A stretch of DNA of 64,000 nucleotides, taken from assembly GCA_030674185.1 (NCBI GenBank), contig JAPXFY010000031.1, positions 44,902,566-44,966,565 of the forward strand, read 5' to 3'. The notes below the pieces were generated by a model. The model ran no database searches. It was not told the DNA's origin and was given only the letters and a program-made list of their open reading frames with translations. Source of the DNA: Monoplex corrugatus. Its lineage: Eukaryota > Mollusca > Gastropoda > Littorinimorpha > Ranellidae. Below are positions 55,738-64,000 of the stretch, piece after piece (the stretch's first letter is position 1; every line of letters starts with the position of its first letter). The translations under genes and the position numbers were made by a program.

Positions 55738-57245
55738 TAGAAACTCTATACTTGTTCTGGTTTTCTGTAGACCTGACTCATTTGATAAGTAGAAACTCTA
55801 TACTTGTTCTGGTTTTCTGTATACCTGACTCATTTGATAAGTAGAAACTCTATACTTGTTCTGGCTTTCTAAAGAACTTACTCATTTGATAAGTAGAAAC
55901 TCTATATTTGTTCTGGCTTTCTGTAGACCTGACTCATTTGATAAGTAGAAACTCTATACTTCTTCTGGCTTTCTGAAGAACTTACTCATTTGATGAGCAA
56001 AAACTCCATACTTGTTCCGGCTTTCTGAATGACTCATTTGATGAGTAGAAACTTTATACTGGTTTCGGCTTTCTGAATGACTGACTCATTTGATGAGTAG
56101 AAACTCTATACTTGTTTCCGCTTTCTGAAGAACTTACTCATTTGATGAGCAAAAACTCCATACTTGTTCCGGCTTTCTGAATGACTGACTCATTTGAAGA
56201 GTAGAATGCCACACTTGTTCCAGCCTTCTGAATGACTGACTCATTTGATGAGTGAAAACTCCATACCTGGTCTGGCTTTCTGAATAACTAACACATCTGA
56301 TGAGTAGACACTCCGTATGTATTCCAGCTTTCTGAATGACTGACTCATTTGATGAGTGAAAACTCCATACTTGTTCCAGCTTTCTGAATGACTGACTCAT
56401 TCATGAGTAGAAACTCCATACTTGTTTTGAATTTCTGAATGACTCATCTGATGAGTAGAAACTCCATACTTGTTCTGGCTTTCTGAATGACTGACTCATT
56501 TGATGAGTAGAAACTCTGTACTTGTTCTGGCTTTCTGAATGACTGACTCATTTGATGAGTAGAAACTCTGTACTTGGTTCTGGCTTTCTGAATGACTGAC
56601 TCATTTGATGAGTAGAAACTCCATACTTGTTCTGGCTTTCCAAATGACTGACTCATTTGATGAGTAGAAACTCCATACTTGTTCCAGCTTTCCAAATGAC
56701 TGACTCATTTGATGAGTAGAAACTCCATACTTGTTCCAGCTTTCTGAATGACTGACTCATTTGATGAGTAAAACCCATACTTATTCCAGCGTTCTGAATG
56801 ACTCATTTCATGAGTAGAAACCTTATACTTTTCGCTTTCTGAATGAGGACTCATTTGCATGAGTAGAAACTTTTAATTGTTCCTGTCTTTCTGAATAATG
56901 ACTCATTTGATGAGTAGTAACTCCATAATTGTTCCGGCTTTCTGAAAGACTGATTCATTTGATGAGTTGAAACTCTTTAATTGTTCCAGTTTTCTGAATG
57001 ACTGACTCATTTGATGAGTTAGAAACTCTAACTTGTTCCAGTTTCTGAATGACTGACTCATTTGATGAGTTAGAAACTCCATTAATTGTTCTGGCTTTCC
57101 GAAATGACTGACTCATTTGATGAGTAGAAACTCCATACTTGTTCCAGCTTTCTGAATGACTGACTCATTTGATGAGTTGAAACTCTTTAATTGTTCCAGC
57201 TTTCTGAATGACTAACTCATTTGATGAGTAGAAGCTCTATACTTG
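55738..57245. repeat. 52-bp minisatellite array
   Basis: About 29 copies of GAGTAGAAACTCCATACTTG, TTCCAGCTTTCTGAATGACT and GACTCATTTGAT. The left-most units differ (CTGTAGACCT, GAAGAACTTA), and units after 56760 are more diverged and carry indels. The open minus-strand frames with MSQSFRKPEQVWSF are read-through. Confidence 0.97.
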
Positions 57246-57254
57246 GCAAGCCAC

Positions 57255-57600
57255 ACTATTTCACAACCTGAAGGTTGGACACTCGATGGTGCTACGTGAT
57301 GTTGCAGAACTTGTACAGACGTCATTGTTAGAACTGTTCCAGCTGTTGAATGTGCCTTTGATCGGTAGTTCACGTGTCTCTGCAGTACAGCGGGGTGGTC
57401 AAGACTACTGCTGTGAACACAGTAAACGTTGTGGCCAGCCTGATGCCATGTTCTTGTTACAACCTCTTGGTCAGCCTTACAAAGGCAGGGCTAGGTGTGG
57501 AAATGTGCAGAGTCCCCCTCAACATGAAGAGATCCATCACTGAGAATTTGTCTACACTCCTGGCCTACTGTTTGTTGATGACAACTGGATAATGATGAAG
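57255..57600 (-). mobile_element. RTE-like LINE family C, post-RT region
   Basis: The minus strand encodes VDKFS...RGTLH (57570), then FTVFTAVVLTTPLYC and QRHIQQLEQF (57420-57340) and CNITWHHRVSN (57300-57260). These are the blocks that follow the RT catalytic site in this LINE group. The upstream RT part is at 58440-58800, with a minisatellite in between. Confidence 0.72.
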
Positions 57601-58439
57601 CACCATAAGATAATGTTAACCGAAACATTGGCTGTTGCATGCAGAGGTTGTTGATGACACTTGGAAATGGTGAAGCACCATAAGATAATGTTAACCGAAA
57701 CATTGGCTGTTGCATGCAGAGGTTGTTGATTACACTTGGAAATGGTGAAGCACCATAAGATAATGTTGGCTGAAACATTGCCTGTGCCATGCTGAGGCTC
57801 TTGGTGACACTTGGAAATGGTGAAGCATCATAAACCTGAGATATTGTTGGCTGAAACATTGCCTGTGTCATGCTAAAGTTGTTGATGACACTTGGAAAAT
57901 GGTGAAGCATCATTAGCATGAGGTAATGTTGGCTAAAACATTACCTATGTCTTGTTGGGGTTCTTGATGACACTTGGAAATGGTGAAGCACCATAATGAA
58001 TAATATACCTATGTCTTGTTGAGGTTCTTGATGACACTTGGAAATGGTGAAGCACCATAAGATAATATTGCCTATGTCTTGTTGAGGTTCTTGATGACAC
58101 TTGGAAATGGTGAAGCACCATAAGATAATATTGCCTATGTCTTGTTGAGGTTCTTGATGACACTTGGAAATGATGAAGCACCATAAGATAATATTACCTA
58201 TGTCTTGTTGAGGTTCTTGATGACACTTGGAAATGGTGAAGCACCACAAGATAACGGTGGCTGAAACATTACCTGTGTCGTGCTGAGGTTGTTGATGACA
58301 CCTGGAAATGGTGAATCATCATAAGCCTGAGATAATGTTGGCTGAAACATTACCTGTGTTTTGCTGAAGTTGTTGATGACACTTGGAAATGGTGAATCAT
58401 CATATGAGATAATGTTGGCTGAAACATTACCTGTGTTTT
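57601..58439 (-). repeat. 63/75-bp minisatellite grown inside a LINE reading frame
   Basis: About 12 units containing GATGACACTTGGAAATGGTG, AAGCACCATAAGATAATGTT and GGCTGAAACATT. In the LINE orientation the units encode TQVMFQPTLSYGA and SPFPSVINNL, both continuous with the adjacent LINE protein (NPSKTQVMFQPTLS at the array edge). A 63-bp sub-block occupies 57950-58230. Confidence 0.88.
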
Positions 58440-58800
58440 GCTGGGGTTGACTAGAAGGCCGAAGTGCTTGCAGGCCACACAATGCTGGACGTCGTCATGC
58501 GAGTGTGCAGGCAGTACACAGTCACTTGCCAAAAGAAATTGCCGGTAGATGGCTTTGAGTGCTTTTGGTTTTGACTTGGAGTCTGTGCAGGTTGGAGAGG
58601 TTTCTATCCGAGAGGAACTTGATGTACACACCCATCAGTCTGTGAATACATCAGCATTGCCAAATACAGTATGGAGAAGAGTGTGGGCGCTCGAACACAT
58701 CCCTGTTTCACTCCGTTCTACAGAAAGAAGGACTGGGATGCCATTCTGGTGTCTTGCACCCTGGTCAGCTTGCCACTGTGGGCACATGACACCACCAAAC
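58440..58800 (-). mobile_element. RTE-like LINE family C, RT core
   Basis: The minus strand shows GVKQGCVRAPTLFSILY (RT motif B, 58740-58690) and KAIYRQFLLASDCVLPAHSH (motif C region, 58560-58490), where the usual FADD reads LASD. CKHFGLLVNPSKTQVMFQ follows. Frames are mixed, so this is a pseudogene. It continues across the minisatellite to 57600-57255. Confidence 0.75.
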
Positions 58801-59246
58801 AATATACAGACACCAACACATATGAACGCATATGCTCATTCCCACCCTCTCTCTTTCTTTATACGTGTCCACGTGCATATACATATATACATGCACACAC
58901 ACATGCATACATACATACAACCACACACACACACACACACATACCTCAAGTGGATCTGAAAATCGTTCCTTTTTTTAACACAGAAGGAAAATACAGTTAC
59001 CAGTGAAACATGAGTAGGCCTAACAGTGTGTAGTAACAGTGTGATGGCTTTTGCTAAAGGCAATGATTTATTGCTTGTTTCTACTGAACGTACGTCAGAG
59101 AGAGCGTCAGGCTTGTACGCACACACATACACATACACACGCACCTCTCTCTCTCTGTCCACACACACACAGACACACACACACACACATACACACCACA
59201 CCACACACACACAGACAGAGGCAAGTATGCACGGTTTATAAATACA

Positions 59247-59281
<35 letters not shown>

Positions 59282-59559
59282 TTACTATGCCAACACAACG
59301 TAGAATATACAAAGAAATTATGGAGGAGGTTTTCTGTGCTGTATACGATCAAGAAAAGGAATCAACATAAAATCTAGAAATATAAATGTGTATTTGAAAC
59401 ACTGCATGTGGATAAGATAATCCTAGGAATATCAAACATAAAACAGAGCTAGCTGCCTGTTTATGTCTATGATCATAACATCCACTCAAAGTTGCGTGTG
59501 CTGCAGGTATAGACACACAGACACACAGACAGACAGATAGATAAGTAGAAATATATGTC
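58801..59559. other. Spacer rich in simple repeats
   Basis: (CA)n tracts near 58918-58940 and 59115-59215, a (TC)n tract at 59250-59279 and (CAGA)n near 59515-59540. No gene recognised. Confidence 0.7.
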
Positions 59560-61739
59560 ATCATCATCATCATCATCAGGTGCCTTGCCGCATGGCGTTG
59601 GCGATCATGGAATTCCATCTGTCTCTATCTCTTGTTGCCTCAAGCATCTCTTCCACCCTCCCTGTCTTCAGCCACTCTGCAAGTCCGTCTAGAATCTTCT
59701 CCCTGGGTCTACCTGGTGCTCTCTTCCCCTCCAGCTTTCCCGTCGTGACCAGGTGCTCCAATTCCCCCTCCTCATAAAATGGCCTACAAATTTTGCCTGT
59801 CTTTTCTTAATCTTCCTTATCAATCATCTTCTTGTGTCTGCCTCCATTAAGACTGTCTCGTTTGTTTTCTTTGCTGTCCTTGGAACTCTCAACATTCTTC
59901 TTGGAAACCACATCTCGCCTGCCTCAATCTTGTTCTGGCTTTGCTTGTTGACTGTCCACGCCTCACAACCGTATAACAGTACTGGTTCTACATAACATTC
60001 AAGAACTTTCTTCCTGATGTCAATTGATAGGCATTTGTTGGTAAGAATGCTTCTCATCTTCTTGAATGCTGTTTTTGCTTGGGCGATTCTGCTGGCTATT
60101 TCTGATGTGCATCTGCCGTCTGATGAAATGGTCGTTCCCAGGTATTTACACTTATCAACCTGTCTCAAGGTTGTGCCGTTTGCTGTTATTTTGCATGAGG
60201 GGATTTCATGTTTTTTACTGATCACCATGACTTCAGTCTTCCTGCTGTTTAGTTCCAGCCCCTTACCTTTGCTCACTATTTCTAGTATATTCACAAGGTT
60301 TTGTAGGTCCCTTTCATTTTCTGCAACCAGCAGGGTGTCATGTGCGTATCGAATGTTGTTTACCATTTTTCCTCCAACCTTTAATCCAGGGTCTTCCTCT
60401 AGGTTTCTCATGATGTTTTCGTTGTAAAGTGAAAACAGATCTGGCGACAAAACACAACCCTATCTGATTCCTCTTTTGATGTTTTGGAAAGAGCTTATAT
60501 CGTTTTCTATTCTCATTGCAGCTGTTTGTTCCCAATACATATTTCTGATTATTCGTAGATCTTTTCCATCAATAATGAGTCTTTCTAGTTGGTTGATCAA
60601 ATCTTCATGTCTTACCCGATTGAAACCCCTGGTATAGTCAACAAAGCATAAATACAAATCCTTATTCATCTCGATTGACCTCTCTATGATAGTTCTTAGG
60701 ATGTATATGGCATTAATAGTTCCGTTCCTTTCTACCAATCCACACTGTTCATCTGCTATTTCTCTTTTGATTCTATTCCTTGTCCTCGTCATGATTATTC
60801 TTAATAGGATTTTTGTTAAATGATTCATCGAACTGATTGTGCGATGGAGTTCACATTCTATAGCCCCTGTCTTCTTTGGAAGAGCAATGAAAATTGATTT
60901 TGACATATCATTTAGGAGGACTGTTATTTTTTTAATACCAAATTCCTCCTGGGCTTCAATCATCTCTGTAGTAATGTTGTCTGGTCCTGGGGCTTTTCCT
61001 GGTTTCATCTTTTTCAGTGCTGCTCTAACTCCATCTTTCATTATGGGAGGTCCTTCAAAGGTCTTTCTTATAATGTGTTCTGCGTTTCTGTCATCTTCAA
61101 AAAGGTCTTTAATGTACTCTCCCCACCTGTCTAATATTTTGTCTTTTTCCATGATAAGCGTACCATCTTTCGATTTTAAGCAACTAGTTGATGTGCATGT
61201 CTTTTTCCTGTGGACAATTTCTTCAATTCGTCTGTACGTATACCCTGAGGATCCGTTTAGTGTCGGTCTTCTATTTCTTTGCTTTTTTTTGTTTTCAGCC
61301 AAGCTTCCTTAGCTTCATTGCACCTATTCTTGATTTCTTTGTTTATCTTCCTGTATATCTCCTCGTTTCTCTTTGCCCTCCTCCGTTCCTCCATCAAGCC
61401 TAAAATTTCTTTTGTCATCCAGATCTTTTTTACTTTTCTATCTCCTTCAGGGATTTCTTCACAAGCTTCATTTATCGAATTTCTCAACTTTGTCCATTGT
61501 TCCTCACTGTCACTAATGTCTTCGAGAACACTGAATTTGTTTTGAACATGAATGTTAAATTTTTTACGTATCACTTCATCTGTCTTCGAGAGTCCAAGAT
61601 TCAGTTTGATGTTGCTTTTGGTCTGTTTCCTTTTCCTTAATTTCAGCCTAAATTTTCCCACTACAAGACTGTGGTCACTGTTGCAGTCTGCGCCTGGTAG
61701 TGATTTTGCTGACAGTAAAGAATTTCTAAATCTTTTATT

Positions 61740-61740
<1 letters not shown>
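59560..61740 (-). mobile_element. RTE-like LINE family A, longest copy: endonuclease end, RT, 3' tail
   Basis: On the minus strand it runs from the end of an APE-type endonuclease (SLPGADCNSDHSLVVGKF, 61710-61650) through a linker. RT blocks follow: KPGKAPGPDNITTEM, IFIALPKKTGAIECELHR, CFVDYTRGFNRVRHE (motif A), MSPDLFSLYNE (motif B end), and IRYAHDTLLVAE (motif C, where the first Asp of YADD is His). The C-terminus follows with RAPGRPREKILDGLAEW. It ends in a (ATC)6-type tail at 59560-59578. Stops or shifts lie near 61258, 60460, 59823 and 59770. The motif C change means it is inactive even apart from the frame breaks. The 5' side is cut off by a (CA)n tract. Confidence 0.9.
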
Positions 61741-61819
<79 letters not shown>

Positions 61820-61860
61820 ACACACACACACATACACACACACACACGCACACACACATG
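61741..61860 (+). repeat. (CA)n microsatellite
   Basis: About 118 bp of CA with three ACATAC or CGCAC interruptions, abutting the truncated 5' end of the family A LINE. Confidence 0.98.
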
Positions 61861-62940
61861 TTATGTCAGGTCAGGTCTCTGTTACAGTATGACAACAGAC
61901 TGTACGACCTGCGCCTGTCTTCGCTGCCTTGTGCATTACCCCTTGGGTGGGGAAAGGCTATGGGAGTAAACCCAGACAGAAAATCCTGCAACCGCATACT
62001 GCATAAAGGGCAGTGCCACAGAGCACTGCTTGTGGTTTTGGCCATATGCTGCGACTTGCCTTCTACTGTTCAGCCGTCTGTGTCTCCTATGAGAGCAGCT
62101 GTCTTACCTCGGTTTGCCCTGGACTTGTGGAGGCAGGTGGTGAGAGCTGCTGGGGCTCTGCGCAGACAACAATAACTTTACATATGCGCATGGCACATAG
62201 TGCCAACCCCCCTCACAAACATGACAGACACACGAAGACAATGGCCCTCAGTCCCCAGTGGCTCTGGAACCACTGCTCAAGGTAGTGGGCAGACAGGGAA
62301 AGGACCAGAAGGTGCTAAGAATCTCTGGGTTCAGACAGGCTACCGCCAACGGAAACGGACCGCTAAGCCCTTGATTGTCGTTGCTTGGAACGTGCGAACT
62401 CTCCTAGATAGAAAAGAGGCCAACCGATCAGAAAGAAGAACCGCCTTGGTAACATGAGAGCTCCAACGATACAAAGTTGACATTGCTGCCCTCAGCGGGA
62501 CAATATTTTTAGACAAGGGTCAATTAAGCGAGATTGGATCAGGATATACTATATACTGGTCAGGTCACAAAGTTGGAAGGAAGGCAGGTGTTGGCTTCGC
62601 AGTAAGGACCCCTCTCGTCTCTCAGTTTGAGTTACAGCCCCAGGGCATCAATGACAGAATCATGACTATCAGGCTCCCTTTATCAGACAATGCATATGCT
62701 ACTTTGCTAAGTGTCTATGCCCCCACCATGACAAACCAAGATGAAAACAAAGACGCCTCCAACAGCTTGATGAAGTTGTACGCAGCGTACCTGCAGGTGA
62801 TAAGTTGATCACCCTGGGGGATTTCAAGGCGAGAATCGGCTCAAATCATACAGCATGGGCTGGCATTATTGGTCAGACTTGTAAGCTACCTGGGGCCTAT
62901 TTTAGCCTGAAATAATGATAGGCCACGGTTCCCTTCGTTC
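61861..62940 (+). mobile_element. RTE-like LINE family B, 5' region and endonuclease (internally deleted)
   Basis: After a non-coding leader, the frame KPLIVVAWNVRTLLDRKEAN (62370-62430) opens the APE-type endonuclease. It continues with RYKVDIAALSGT, GYTIYWSGH, AGVGFAVRTPL, DRIMTIRLPL, LLSVYAPTMTNQDENKD and a shifted ITLGDFKARIGSNHTAW. These correspond to the N-terminal WNVRTL, the SVYAP block and the GDFNA block (the catalytic Asn is replaced by Lys). A stop at 62455, a Glu-to-Gly change in the usual SET motif (SGT) and the frameshift show that it is dead. The RT region is missing; a C-terminal piece of the same family follows at 63313. Confidence 0.8.
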
Positions 62941-62996
62941 CCTTCTGTAAAGTTGAACCCTTTAACTCCTGTACCTTATCCACCAACTGCAAACAC
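62941..62996. repeat. Extra end unit of the foldback MITE
   Basis: GAACCCTTTAACTCCTGTAC and CTTATCCACCAACTGCAAAC resemble an additional MITE tip, in the same relative position as the extra units beside copy 1 (19062-19145). Confidence 0.6.
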
Positions 62997-63148
62997 TTAA
63001 CCCTTTGACTTCCTCATCCTATCCACCAGCTTCCCGCAAGAAGCTGGTGAACAGGGTGAGGGAATCAAACGTTTAAGTTTTTGCTTTGCTAGCATGGTTG
63101 GCAATGCAGGATGCTTGTGGACAGTGTGCGGGAGTCAAAGGGTTTTAA
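62997..63148. mobile_element. TTAA foldback MITE, copy 2 (reverse orientation)
   Basis: TTAACCCTTTGACTTCC at one end and GGGAGTCAAAGGGTTTTAA at the other. The central ATCCACCAGCTTCC / GAAGCTGGTG palindrome and the internal GCTTTGCTAGCATGGTTGGC block are the reverse complement of copy 1. It lies between the two remnants of the family B LINE. Confidence 0.8.
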
Positions 63149-63312
63149 AGTCTTACCACTGTCAGAGTGCATGACGACTAGCTATAAGAATACTGAAAGA
63201 AGCTTTGAAACATTGTGGATGATCCCCCTTCATCCCCCACCCCACCATGGTGGACGTGCACAGCCAGGGTGGCAGGTCTGTCACTGCTATTAGCTTTGGT
63301 CACTGTATGCAA
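63149..63312. other. Short spacer
   Basis: Unique sequence joining the MITE to the LINE 3' fragment; nothing recognised. Confidence 0.5.
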
Positions 63313-63795
63313 GTTAGACTTTTAAAATGTTTGATCCGGCCAGTCATGATTTATGGCTGCGAAGCCTGGACTCTGAGAAAAACTGCAGCAGAATTGAGGC
63401 AGCAGAGATGTGGTTTATCGGAGACTACTACGTGACAAATGAACAGACAGAAGAACTAGTGAATGTGTCCTGGAAGAACTTGATACGGCCAGAAAACTAC
63501 TAGCAGACATCAACAAGAGAAGACTAAAATGCATTGGCCATGTGTCACGCAGCTAGAAACACGGACCTCATGGCAACCATTTGTCAAGGAAAACAGCGGC
63601 AAAAAGGAAAAAAGGAAGACTTCCAGTCTCATACACCGAAAACATAAACAACATCAGTGGCCTAAATATTCAAGAAATTGTCAAGAAAAAGTCAAGACAG
63701 AGTGACCTGGAGGGAGATGGTGGTGTCCAGATGTGCAGCGGCCAACATCGAACCCGGTGACGCCGACAGGTGAGACAGGTGAGGTCACTGTATAA
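63313..63795 (+). mobile_element. RTE-like LINE family B, 3' end
   Basis: RLLKCLIRPVMIYGCEAWTL (63318-63380), then a frame break, RIEAAEMWF-like sequence, and the GHVSR...GKRKK-type C-terminus ending near GACGCCGACAGGTGAGACAG. It is the counterpart of 3660-4195. Two single-base shifts and a stop break the frame. Confidence 0.83.
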
Positions 63796-64000
63796 CTCGC
63801 ATGGTTGAGCTGTGTTGTGTTGGGGTTCTTTGTATGGCTAACTGTCTAGGGGTATTGTGTAACCCACGCTGTTAATTAAATTACCGTTGACTGTGACTGT
63901 CCCCTCTGATTAACTGTGTAAATAGTCCGGCTGAACAATGGGAGAACCTGAGCCAATGTGTGTGGTTGGGTGTGCGTGTTGGTTCCGGAATAGTAATTAG
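63796..64000. other. Right-edge sequence, nothing recognised
   Basis: Unique AT-rich DNA to the edge of the window. Confidence 0.5.

Noticed and set aside
58870..59280. Telomere-like or centromeric repeat
   Set aside because: Only CA, TC and CAGA simple repeats; no TTAGGG or long satellite unit.
61552..62175. 207-codon plus-strand open frame
   Set aside because: It spans the antisense of a LINE endonuclease, a CA microsatellite and a LINE leader, so it is a chance fusion of unrelated sequence.

Overview
This window is animal (eukaryotic) genomic DNA, almost certainly from a mollusc and most likely a gastropod. The evidence is spliced genes with GT..AG introns, several LINE families, a Penelope-like element, Tigger and piggyBac DNA transposons, long GT/CA microsatellites, and remnants of a leucine-rich-repeat G-protein-coupled receptor of the GRL101/relaxin-receptor type that is expanded in molluscs. 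There is no bacterial operon structure, no rRNA and no convincing tRNA gene. Nearly all long open reading frames are either transposon proteins or read-through of minisatellites whose period happens to be a multiple of three.

Layout. 1-8.5 kb: four minisatellites (54, 40, 65 and 28 bp) separated by an RTE-like LINE tail and an L2-like LINE fragment. 8.5-19.6 kb: a nested stack. A Tigger/pogo element (8517-19640) was hit by a piggyBac derivative at a TTAA (9746-10802) and by a 7.8-kb DNA transposon with 23-bp terminal inverted repeats (11418-19231). That transposon carries an intron-containing gene joining an OTU cysteine-protease domain to a DDE-type transposase, and it was itself hit by a Penelope-like element (15247-17025) and a TTAA foldback MITE (18912-19061). 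19.6-22.8 kb: AT-rich DNA and an RTE-like LINE.

22.84-36.03 kb: the sequence is corrupted. Bases are replaced or inflated into homopolymer runs, as in an unpolished long-read consensus. Decaying LINE copies inside it can be compared with clean copies in the same window, which shows that this is an artefact. On the minus strand the block, and the cleaner 36-38 kb next to it, hide two modules of a C-type-lectin / LDLa / LRR / 7TM receptor.

38-64 kb: LINE remnants of three RTE-like families and the L2-like family, interleaved with seven more minisatellites (36, 32, 47, about 60, about 80-90, 52 and 63-75 bp). Several LINEs sit inside minisatellites. One minisatellite (57.6-58.44 kb) sits inside a LINE reading frame and is made from that frame. 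The best preserved mobile-element gene is the L2-like reverse transcriptase at 48.1-50.3 kb.

Family labels A, B, C and D below are local names for RTE-like LINE groups in this window. All family assignments come from reading motifs by eye; no database search was run.
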